From Capitulum mitella (taxonomy: Eukaryota > Arthropoda > Thecostraca > Pollicipedomorpha > Pollicipedidae): 64,000 nucleotides of DNA. The translations under genes were made by a program, and so were the position numbers. Below the pieces are notes generated by a model. The model worked only from the letters and a program-made list of their open reading frames with translations, was not told where the DNA came from and did not search any database. Below are positions 10,787 to 22,000 of this stretch, in pieces (position 1 is the stretch's first letter; each line of letters begins with the position of its first letter). The DNA is taken from assembly GCA_030062745.1 (NCBI GenBank), contig CP099849.1, forward strand, positions 24,540,144 to 24,604,143, read 5' to 3'.

Positions 10787-12173
10787 GATCTCTGGGCTGC
10801 AAAATGAAGAAATCAGCAATGACATGCCATTAAGACTGGAAAAACCTTATCAAAACTTTGTTAAAAAAATGGAAGCAAATATGGTACACCATGCACAGAA
10901 GTGATGACATCCAAACTTCTGGCCACAGTGATGCCCAATAACCTGTAACATAACACAAACACATTTACATCATCACTGCAAAGTCCAGCCATCAACAAAA
11001 GTATCTGACCATGGTTGCAAATGGTTCTGCATGGTTGGAATGAAAAGTTCACATGACTGAGTCACATTTCTTGCTGGTAAAAGCAAGGATGTCACTATGG
11101 AAAACATTTTTCATACTCTGCACCAGGTCCTGCATAAAGCATGTTAAGAAATAGGATGATTTATTGAAAAGTTGGATAATTTGCCTTTGGGTCATAAGCA
11201 ACAATGGAACAATATTCACTGTCAAATTCTTTTGTTCTCAAAGATTCAGTCAGTCAAATCAAAGTCAAAGTCAAACCTGATGTTTCTGCATTAAAAAAAA
11301 CTTAACTCAACATTGTTTCTTATCATCACCTGGGGCATTCTGATGCTTCTCAAGCTGACTTAAAAGGTGCAACTGATTTCTAGGAACACAAGGCCTCAAC
11401 CCTGGTCATTGGTTATCAATATGGCCAAATTCACTCAGGCATTAAGGATATAGACTGCAATTCATGCTGTCAGACTTGTTCCTGCCACAGCTCTGAACTG
11501 CCACATCTGGTTATTGGCTGCCTCTCCAATAACCTTTGAACCCTTCATGCATCCAGACCTGCCTGTCCAATTTGTACTGCCTGGAGCAGACACCAGCTCA
11601 ATAATATTGTCTACTCAATGTTGACTGGTTGGTCTCAGATAAGGGGAGGAGTCATACAGCTGAGAGGAAGCCTAACAACAGAGGGATCCAGTAGCATGAA
11701 TTAATATCTACTTTGTTGACACCCAGCTGGCTGAATCTGGCCAGTGTTGGTTAGAAATACCTGTTTGACTACTCTATATTTACAAACCACATCACAGAGC
11801 ATAACTAAGTCACTGCTTTACAGTTAGGATGGCTGATGCCTGAAATGGCCTCACAGGAAGTGTGGTGAGTGCCCCATCTGTAGCTCAACCAGTCATGGAA
11901 TCACAAACATTATCTGACAAGACCAGCCCTGAAAGACTACAAGTGTGAGGAATGTGACTTCCTGCTTTCCTGAACCAAGATACAACCAACAAATAGCAGC
12001 ATGAGTGAAAAGGCAATACTGAGCTGGAGCCCACAGACTGTCTACTGCCTCATTTCTCTTATACCCCAGGCAAAATATTAATGTAGAGTTCTGAATCATT
12101 CACTGCTAGTAAACAGAAGCAAGATATATGCTCCAAATGAATACAGTTTTCCCATCAGGGGCATGAGATGCAG
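10787..12173. other. CpG-free block downstream of the putative ECT2 start
   Basis: I read this stretch base by base and found no CG dinucleotide from 10,787 to 12,173, about 1.39 kb, while TG and CA are abundant. The surrounding 9.6-12.35 kb is also CpG-poor, whereas the flanking sequence on both sides has many CpGs. In invertebrates, germline methylation of the 5' gene body erodes CpG to TpG/CpA, and constitutively expressed genes are the usual targets. Position just downstream of the putative first exon of ECT2 fits that. The methylation explanation is inference. No coding exon was recognised inside the block. Confidence 0.8.
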
Positions 12174-12208
12174 CGTAAAATATTGCAACACTTCAGAATG
12201 ATGCCATT

Positions 12209-12226
12209 CATTCATTCATTCATTTT
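12209..12226. repeat. Short (CATT)n microsatellite
   Basis: Four to five uninterrupted CATT units. No other significance. Confidence 0.8.
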
Positions 12227-12551
12227 TTCACCACTGGTACATTCCAGTATGACTACCTAAACAATGCACATACATTGGCAAAGATTTCAAGTATTTCCAT
12301 GACTTAACGATTTGAAAATAAACATTTATCATTCAAAAACTAAAAGAAATGTTTCAATTAGTGGCATGCAGCGAACCAACACACCATATCCAACCCGACA
12401 AACATCTGACCTGCACACGCGGCAAATATAACGCAATTTGAAACACCATTTCCAACACGAATTAGTTCAGTACAACACAGCAAAGTTCACCAAACTGAAA
12501 TAAGCCATTCATACAGCATTGCACGCCAGTTTACCCATCCTTTGTACTCAC

Positions 12552-12760
12552 AGCCTAGGAACTTAGGGTGCCACGATAGCGCCCTCCCGCTGGCACATGC
12601 AAACTCGCCGCCGCTGGTGCAGATGTTTTAAAATCCATCGCGTTGATTGGTTCTTCGATGACCTTGAGTCCTCGTAGGTTTAGGCTACCAAACTTTGCTC
12701 TTCGCTGATGAACGTGGTTGTGGTGGTGAAACGTGTTCTTGAGAAATGCTGTGCATGAAG
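12552..12760 (-). promoter_or_regulatory. Probable ECT2 first exon (5' UTR) and promoter area
   Basis: On the minus strand a strong donor (GTGAGTAC) follows position 12552. Upstream of it lies a CCAAT motif (ATTGG on the plus strand near 12645) and a short open frame beginning MDFKTSAPAAASLH that stops TAG a few bases before the donor. The local sequence regains CpG immediately upstream of the CpG-free block, as expected at a transcription start. I interpret this as a non-coding first exon with an upstream ORF. No TATA box is visible and the 5' limit is a guess. Confidence 0.35.
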
Positions 12761-12789
12761 GAATAAATTCAAGATACATGAGACACACA

Positions 12790-15700
12790 AAAGAAAAGAA
12801 TTGGGTTGCCTAACTTGAGGATATTTGCATCCTAATGTCACCAAAAATATTTTTGGCTAAGTTTCCAGGTTCTTGATTCTACGAATAAATGTGTCTCGAA
12901 AAAACCTGCCACCAGTGGTGTTCATATATCTTCTTTTTCGGGCGCCATGGTCCATAATGTGTATCTTGGCCCGTCCGGAGGTGACTCCCTCTGCCAATAT
13001 TTTCTGTCAGCTTTAAGGAGAGGAAAGTAGTTTGCTATCTGATAAATGATAGCCCCCCCCCCAAAAAAAAAACGGCACAGCAGCCAGAGGGGAGGAGGCG
13101 GGAGCCCAGGCCCCCCGAGACCCGCATTTCTCCTTGTTGAATAGTACCCACTCAGCGAGCGAGGTGTCTCGCCATACTTCATTTACGGGAATGGGTACCG
13201 GTGATCAACAGTTTTCTTAGTGAAAACCATTGCACATCGTCTTCCCAGCAGGCGATTTTGGTATGATTTCAGTTCTTACTGAGCTTCCACCTCCCTTTAA
13301 GAAAACCCTGGCCGCGCCCTGCCAAGAAAATAAAAGCTGCCTCCAGTCAAAATACAGTGTGTTAGGTCCGTTCAAGAAAAAAACTCACATTTGGGGAGAT
13401 GTTTATTGGAAATGTGTACGGCCCTCGGCTCGGTCACCCCCACGCCCTAATCATTACCACAAAATGATATCCTTGCCCGTCAGCACGATCATTAGCTCAG
13501 GATGGGATGAGAAAATGGAGATGCAATTTAGGTGTTCCTTCCCAAAGAATGCGCATACAAGTCATCCTAGAATGGGGATGGAGTCAGGAAGGTTTTGGCC
13601 CGTGTTAGGTACCTAAATTATGAAAATTGGCACCGTTTTTTCAACTAAATATACAGCTGAATCTTCCATTACAACACACTTCAGAGGCCTCCCTATCCAG
13701 TCTCTTTGGCAGTCTTCGATGTTGTAGAATCCTGATAACCTGCTCATAGACACCAATTCCATGCTGCTCGAGCAGGCCACTTTAATAGCCGTACGACAAC
13801 AATCTAAGCCAAACTGATTTGGCACCTGGAACTACCAAAAACCTTGCGTTTAAATCCAAGAGAAGTTCGCATGGTCTTTTTTGTCATCATTGCAAACTCA
13901 CTTGTCCGAGCCATTAACCCATAACTAAGGCCCTATACAGAGATAGGCAACAAGTCGAGCGTTTTTCAGTTTTGTTTGTCCTTGTCATATGCATAAAAAA
14001 GTATGCGGCTAGAACGCATCTTACCAAAAACGTGCGCAAGCGTAGAAAATGGGCAAATTCAACGAAGAAAACTGGCAAGCAGAGGGGAAGGTTTAATGTT
14101 AGTTTCCTGGTGCGAAGAAATATCCCGTACGCAAGGACGCTTGACGGGTCCAGGACCGAAAGATATCTGGATACTGAATCACATATGCTTGTAAAGAATA
14201 GAAAAAAAACAAGTATAGGAAGCTGCACCAATGACCAGGACCCGCTAATGCTCACATATGAGTGCTGGTGTCCCGTGACCAAGGGCCGGGGGGGCAACAT
14301 GGCCGTTCACAGAGTAATCAATGCAATTAATGTGGACACAAATCAGAGGTCCCGAGCCTTTTGTAAGCATTTAATCCAAATGTTTCAAATGCGAGCCGTC
14401 GGATTCAGATGCATGTCGAAGAAATCTTGTGCGACAGTTATTTGTCAAAAAGTAACGCCAGATGATTAACCCATTTTTTATTAAGAAGAAAGTAAAACTT
14501 GCATGACTCGCTTGATCTTGACCACCAAGTCAAGTTTCGTCCAGGAATCCTTAAGTATCCGTATTTCTAGAAAGCAATCTCGTGAAGTCTTGGCAGTATC
14601 AGGGCGCAACCAGCTCAGACAAGAAAAAGTCAAGAAATATGAACCAGTGCTTTTCTAAGACTTCTTCGGTGTTGGGCACTATAGCAAAAGGGCACATTAT
14701 GTGCCGCATGGTCCAGTATGAAAGAAGACCCAGTTTCATGAACATTCATACAGGAGGCGTATTCTGCTTTTCCCACCCGTACTTTAATCCGAAAGGGGCA
14801 CTTCTGACTGGTGGGCACATGCTGAGGGCCACTGGGCAACATGCCCACCACTCAGTGTGTGATAATCCCTGACGTGACCTACCATAAGACCGACGAATGA
14901 AGGCAAGATATTGGGAATGCAGTAATGAGCGAGGGCCCACCGGCCGTCCTAATAAAGGCTTCGTTTCCCGCATATCGTAAGTTTTTTCTCCTTCACAAGA
15001 GGCGCTCCGCGGGGTGATGGCGATGGCTGTTTGCCAGCCACTGTTTTCGCAGCCTTTCTCCGGGTCAGCGTGTGACCAGCTGGCAGCTCGTCTCCCGCCC
15101 TGGTCGCGGAGAACAGCACGGTCTCCGGCCGAGAGCGGTCCGATCCAGCGTCATTGTCATAGCCGAGTCTGCACCTTTGGCACCCGAAATGAACGCGATC
15201 GCCTTCAGCGAACAATAGATCTGGACTGAAAGGGCCGGCATGTGCTGTCTTGAGAAATCTTGTGGAGGTCTGCCACTCCGTATTGGAAAAACAATGGGAA
15301 TGCTATCCTGGCCTGACCTCGACCAGCCTAGGACACAACTGTCTTGAGGTATGATTAGCTTGAGGCTTCACATGCATTTCGTTGTACGTAATCCATGGAT
15401 AACAGATATGAAACTGTCGCCCACTGGAAGGGCCTCGAGACAATCACAACTGAGGCTAGCAAGCTTACCACGGCGTGGAGACCTGACCATGTTTCCCACG
15501 GCCGATGACAACTCACCGGCACTTGAGCTTCAGCCAGCGCCTGATGCCTGAACTCGCCCGGCCTGACCTCTGACAGCTGAGAGGGTATCGGGAGGCAGGG
15601 TAGGGCGCAGACCGCCCGCAGGGATAATAACTCCGAGGGATGGGCAGGGCGCGGCCGGCGGCTCAGCTCAGGGAGCGCCGGAAACTGAGAGGCCGCCGGC

Positions 15701-18180
15701 CGCCCCGTCCCTGCTGTCGGCACAACCGTGTGGTTCTGCTTGGTCGAGCTATTGAGAGTTATCGTAGCGCCATGTTATGATATCGTCAGCTTGTTGTGTT
15801 TTTAATTGTCCGATGTTCCTTCCTTCGAAACGTCGACATCTAAGACATCGGCCTGATGTGTGGTATTCTTTCCCCAGCGTGCCTTCTTCCATTCCAACGG
15901 AGCCGAACACGGAACCGGATACAGCGCATCAGAATACGATGACCTTGAATGCCACTCTCACCGATACATTAAATCCACCTGCCTTACAAAGACAGGATAC
16001 CCTCCGTTTTGGTTGGGGAGACGGCCTGTCAAGCTGATCCCAGGTCCGGTTCTGAAGCTGTCACCGTTTATGAATCATACGTTCGGTGAAGTTTGTCCCG
16101 ACTCGCAGCCGCACACGCCTGCTCTCCTGTGTTACAACTGTCTGGTTTAAATTACTCGTAAACAGTCGTCACAGCCAACGTCGCGAGTGAACATGGTCAT
16201 GCTCATGTCAGATACCGACGCAACGCTAAGTTTACATGAGATACCTGTTAAAACAAACGAACCACAAGATATCACATGGCCGAAGGCTTTCTGGAAGTCA
16301 CGCTACTGAACCGCCAGAAAATAAGGGCATGCATTTCGACATTGGATCCTACTTTCTCCGCACACTTGAACGTCATCCTAATCTGTGTTCAGTAAGCCAA
16401 ATTCCCTGTCGTCGTCGGCGACAGCGTATCAAACCAGTCGGCGTTTTCCGTATTTCAGGACGATGCGATGCCGCCGGTGCTCCGCCGCCTGACGCAGGAT
16501 GTTTTCCGGCGACGGGTGCAGACTGTGCGGTGACGTTTCCGGTGTTTGGAGGTCGTCGCCCCGTCGACGCTACTGAAGCAGGGTGGCCGGCCACCGTCCA
16601 CCCTGCTGGCCGCTCAAAGGCAGCAGAAACACGCGTGCAGCACGCCGCAGCGCAGATGAAGTGGCGTCATCTCTGACTTAAGAAAAACTTTTTTGGAAAC
16701 CAGATTTCAGCAACGGTATTTTAGAATTTCCGTCCATTCAGAAATTTTCGCGATTTGTTTTCACGCAGCACTGAACACAAACATACCAAAAAGCGTGGTG
16801 TCCATAAATGACACTGAAAAGGCTAGCTTTGGCGAATAACAACACCGTTCCTAGCTGGCACATGAAAAGAAACTACCTCAGCATGGCTCCGGCCTCACCA
16901 ATCTAAAAACGTCCGCTCACAAAGGGCCTGAGCTTCCGCCGCCAGTCGGCCGGTCGGCCGGTCAGCCGCGGCAAAAAGCCAAGGTCGGGCCGGCACCGTG
17001 CGGGACGGTCCCGGCCGCGGGGAGCCGTGACGGCCCCGGCGGAGCCTCCCGACCGGCTCCGCGCGGCCGTTACGGCCACCGGCCCGCTGTATATGGCGTC
17101 ACGGCGGCGGGTGGCCGTCCGCGGCACGGTCGTCGCCGAGCGACGTGATTGGTGGACGACCGGGGGTACGGTTAACGGAGTGGACATCCTCGGCGGCTGG
17201 AATGTGTCTCCATCTGGACGCCGTGGAAAAGAGCTAAAAGCGCGTGAAATCGTTCGCTGATTGGGTCAGTGATAGGGCTCCATTGAAAACGTGGTGAACC
17301 GGGCAAGAGGGATAGGACCAGGTAAGGACAGTCATCCAGAATGACTGCTAGTGAACCTCGTCGTATTATAGTGTGAAGTTCGTTTGGGGTGTCATTCGAT
17401 TGGACAGCCAAATCGGAACTAACTGAAATGTTGTGTGGGTAATTCGGCAAGATCAAAAGCATCATCTACCCATCATCATACCCCAACAGCACTGACCCAT
17501 CAGGTTTTACAAACATTCCAGTTACGTTTGCGGTTTATTGAACTTATCAACTTCGAAACAGAAACAGGCTTGCAGCAACATAAATCCGCATTTACCTTGG
17601 ACGTAATGCAGACAATAGATTCCGATAAGACAATGGTCTCTCTTCATTTTGTAATTTTCCTTATTTCTAATGCACGTTCTCGAACCACTTTTTTAACGGT
17701 GTATAATTCCTACGTAATATTTCGCGTGCACATGATCGCAAAAGTTTCACGTTTGTGCACAGAGCGGGTACGAACAGGCCATGTGAAGTCTGGAAGGCAC
17801 ACGCAGTATAACAAAGAAAACATGAAGATCACCGTGGATTAAAACCATCTACAATTATCTTTCAAGTTACCCTTAAAAATCAGCATCCGGTAGAGAAGAA
17901 TATGTCCGCAGGACTCGCCCGACTTGGCATGGGTCCAGGCCGCGTCATTTCTGCCTGACGTTGCACGCACCGTACACGATGGGGCGCCGACCGGAGCCCC
18001 TAGTCGGCCATTGTTTTGGTTCAGCGTAAGGTTGCGCGTCCTCCAGCACGCGACAGCGCTCTCTCGCAAACGTATTATGTGTCCCGCAGTCGTCGGGTAC
18101 TGCGGGTTCCGAACGACACCAGACGACACCGACAAGAGCAGGCAGCAGCGGTCGCGGCCGCCGAGCGAGGGCTTCGCTGT
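12790..18180. other. Intergenic region between ECT2 and lipoxygenase
   Basis: No domain or splice-consistent exon series is visible on either strand. Open frames of 90-165 codons (for example 13,972-14,469 plus, and 15,355-15,723 minus) have no recognisable similarity and lack composition bias. A poly-C/poly-A junction lies near 13,055-13,072. The stretch from 16.4 to 17.2 kb is GC- and CpG-rich. A TTTATT at 17534-17539 (AATAAA on the minus strand) could serve the lipoxygenase transcript, giving a 3' UTR of about 1.1 kb; this is weak. Confidence 0.4.
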
Positions 18181-18189
18181 ACCGGTCAG

Positions 18190-18600
18190 CCTCCAATGTA
18201 CCGGCTGCCACCTTCGAACGTGTCTGCCGTCACCTCCAAAGTATAGGCCATTACACTGGTCGTCAGCCTTCAGTGTGAGGGAGGGCGCCTTTTGATATGC
18301 GGACTGTCACCATTAAACACGTCAGGCGCAGTCCTGCAATTATCAATGCAATATGCAAATATGCAATTAATCGCGGTCAGCGGTCATTACGCTGGCCGTA
18401 ACCCTGCAGTATGCCTCCAGTGCAACGGCTCTGACCCTCCGATATGTCGGCGGCGACCCTCCAATGTACCTGCTGTGACCCTCCAATGTACCGGTTGAAA
18501 ACCTCCAATGCACCGGCTATCACCCTCCAATGTACGAGTCACCACGCCCAGACGTACAGGCCAGCACCATCCAATGTACTGATTGGATGTGAGCCCAGAC
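18190..18600. repeat. Minisatellite in lipoxygenase 3' flank/UTR
   Basis: Units of about 26-30 bp of the form ACCCTCCAATGTACCGGCTG recur at least ten times, best preserved between 18,435 and 18,580. The array starts about 50 bp downstream of the lipoxygenase stop codon, so it would lie in the 3' UTR of a normally terminated transcript. Confidence 0.8.
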
Positions 18601-18651
18601 TCTGCAGGGTCTTCTCTCCGCTCGCACACCATCGTCTCCCTCTTCCCCCTC

Positions 18652-19091
18652 CTACACGCTGATGGAGTTGGGCACGAAGGCCGGGTCCAGCCAGTGGTAG
18701 GGGAACTCGGCCGTCTCATTCCTGGCGGCGATGCGCGCGCTGAGCTCCTGCAGCTCGGTGCGCAGCCGCTCAGCCGCCGACGAGCCCACCGGGTCGTACA
18801 TGTAGCGCACCTCGAAGTCGCCCAGGCTCTGCGTGCCGCGGTAGCTCAGCAGCTTGGTGATGACCATGATGTCGCGCGTGGTGCTTCTGCTCGGCAGGTA
18901 GTTGATCAGCTCAGTCTCGGTCAGCTCCGGGCCGTCCTTGGAGCGGGGCGCGTTGCCGTACAGGATGCCCGGGTAGTTGGGCACGAAGCCGTACTCCTCG
19001 TACTGGGCGAAGTTGGCGGCGGCGTGGCCCAGGCTGCAGGCCGCCATCACGCTGGTCAGCACGTCCACCACCTCGGCGGCGCTGGAGAAAC
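18652..19091 (-). CDS. Lipoxygenase last exon: His/Asn ligands and C-terminus
   Basis: This exon carries CSLGHAAANFAQY, the H-x3-N pair corresponding to His550 and Asn554 of human 5-LOX. It ends PNSISV-stop, whose terminal carboxylate is the fifth iron ligand. Most animal enzymes end in Ile; here it is Val, which keeps the carboxylate and so should still bind iron. The stop codon is at 18652-18654. The 5' boundary is an AG acceptor that completes a Gly codon. Confidence 0.93.
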
Positions 19092-22000
19092 CTGGCGGCG
19101 GACGGGCGCAGCGGTCAGCTCGGAGACGTCGGACCAGCACAGGGCCGGCGCTGGTCGAGCTGGGCGCTGGAAATCGCCCCGCCGAAGATAACGGTAACGT
19201 CGGGAAAGCGGATGAAACGGAGAGGGCATAGTCATGCCTTTCGCGGAGCTGGCAAAGGCAGGGTCGCCGAAATGGATCAGTGGAAATCAAGGCCGGAACG
19301 GACGAAACACGCACGCCGCTGACCCGAAGAAGGAGAAATCAAACATTCGCAAAAATCGTTCGGTTCGTAGCATTAAACAATGACATGCCTGTGAGCCCGC
19401 CTACCCGCAAACGCGCTGATGTGACGTCCTGGCGGCCAATCAAGGAAGCCAATATCAAGGAAGCCGCATATAACCACAGATGTTACGGAGATGTTCATGT
19501 TCTCAGTCACCGCAGCCACCTTCCCAGCAACTAATATTACGAGGAGCATGCATTACAAGCCGTGCCGGTGGCACATTTGGTACGATTTCAGTCCGTGGAC
19601 CACTTACGGGTCCTCCATTAACAGCAAGACGACGCCCTCCTTCCATCCATTAAACTGACAGCAAATACACTGAACCGTTTTCCCCAGTCGCGTGCCACCG
19701 AGCCTTACCCTTCTCGTCGTCCCCGGGCACGCCGAGCAGACCCACTCCACCCTGGTCCCTGGGCCGGCTCAGCTCGCGCCGCCACTCTTGGAGCTCCCAG
19801 TCACCGCTCAGCCGCTCCGGCTCGCTGTAGACGGCCTCCACCACGGCGCGCACGTAGCGCTCGATGGCCGCGTAGAGGGCGCACGCGTCGTCCCGGTACG
19901 GGTAGTCGGGCAGCACGGCCGGGTCCATGACGCCCCGCTCGGCCACCTGCCGCGGCACGATGCCCATCGTGTCCATCCGCCAGGTCCGGATGCTGCGGGA
20001 AGGTCCGGTCAGGTCAGATCCACGGTGTCCATCCGACAGGCCTGATACTGCGGCGAGGTCAGGTCAGGTTAGACCTACGGTTCCACCCACCGGGTCAGGA
20101 TACTGCGGGGAGGTCAGGTCAGGTCAGGTCAGATCCACAGAGTCCATCCGTCATCCGTCCGTCAGTCAGTCCGTCATCAGTCCATCCGTGCGAATGAAAA
20201 GGCCAGGTCAGGTAGGGCCAAGTCAGGTCGGAGCCACCATGACCATGCATCAGGTCCACAGTAGGAGTCACACAATTCACACCAGCGGTGCGAGGGGGAC
20301 GGCAGTTCGGGGAAGATCGGGCCAAGTCGGGTCGCTCCCTTCAGGTCAGATGATCACTGCAAAAGACACGCACCAGGCACGGTAAGCAGCACTGTGGCCA
20401 ACTGGACGGAATCCCATTCATATTTCATGGTACCGCAGCGAATATGTCAGACACCTAAGCATTTTTTTAGCTGGAAAACTCCCATTTTCGTAGTGAGCTG
20501 TCAAAACAAACGTCTTCGTGTCCAAATAAACAAAGGGAGGAGCTGCTTGTTTGCTGTCTGTACAGGACAAGAACAGAGAACGCAGCCATAAAAAAAAACA
20601 AAGTAAAATAAACAAGACGCTCACCGCTGGAATGCGCGAATGAGCGCTGAATCAGTGGTAAAAATACAGCCGGCTGGGTAGCTGAGACTCACTAGCGGGG
20701 ACCACTGTACCCAGCACATTATGAATGGCTGCGTGATCGGCACTCCGTCACGTGGCTGCCTAATCAGCTGGACCAGCGACTCTGTACCGGTAGGCAGTGA
20801 CTTGCGCCTTAAAGATTACTCTCGTCTCATGAGGCCTACCAAGCCCCTTCTACAGTCTGTCTCGGCATAGCCCGGTTCAGAGCGTCCACCTCCGGTCCGG
20901 TCAGGCCCAATCGGAGCGCCTCGCTCGCGCCAGCGCGGCCGTGCACCCTGCCGCGAACCGCTCACCCCCGCCTGATGAGCTCGAACATGCCGTTCACGCC
21001 GACCGTCATGCCCTTGTCGACCCAGCCGCCGGGCGAGATGAGCTTCTCCAGCCCGCGGCTGTTGATGGCGATCAGGTAGAGGAAGTGCGGCGCCAGCAGC
21101 CGGAAGAGCGGGTGCGACGGAGACAGGTGCCGGTGCGTGCAGATCGCCACGCCCTCCATCAGCAGGTGGGTGTAGCCCAGGTGGGTGCACGACTGGTGGT
21201 GCTGCGCCTCGGCGTTGTTGTAGAACATCTTGGCCAGCAGCCACAGGTTCGGAGGGTCGCTGGGGAGGAACACCTGGCGGAGGGCGAGAGCGCGGGCTAG
21301 GAACAGACTTAAGGGCATTCGGAAATGCATTTCCGCACTATTTCTATATTACCGTTCAATATCGTGGCTTCGGGTATCCGCACAATGTTTAATAAATGTG
21401 ACCCATATTCGACGCCGGCGGCGCAAACAAGCGTGGTTGCCAAGGCGTTTGACGCTTGTTTTTTTTTTGCATCTGCCTTAGTTCAGCATGCTGCAACCAG
21501 ATACCAAAGCAGTTTTTCACTGACTTTTCAACCTCTGTGTTTCTGGATGTCTTTCAAGAGTCACTGCTGCCACCGAGTCCCTGAGGGGCAAGGGATAATG
21601 GCTTACGCCAGTGTTCAGTGTATCCCTTAAATCCGGTACATGGCCCATGGCATACAGTTTTATAACATCGTACTATACATACCGGGTTATCAGGTCCCTT
21701 TTTCTGGAACAGCTGGATGGCTAGAGGTGCCAGTTGATTGTTTTTCTTCAAATAGAACAAGGCGATGGGACAGCAGAGCTGAAAAAAAACACGAAATGAT
21801 GGCATTATTTCAATGTGCCAAAAAAGAAGTGTTCCTCTACATCTTTTCTTTTGCCTATGATAATCGAGTTTGTGATTTTGTTTGGAGATGCTTCTGAAAA
21901 CAACACACACACGATGAGGGCCAACGCGGAAGAGCTTTGGCCGACTGATGAAGACATGCATCAACCGTAAAATATCTGCACCTCTTGTGTTGAGGTCACG

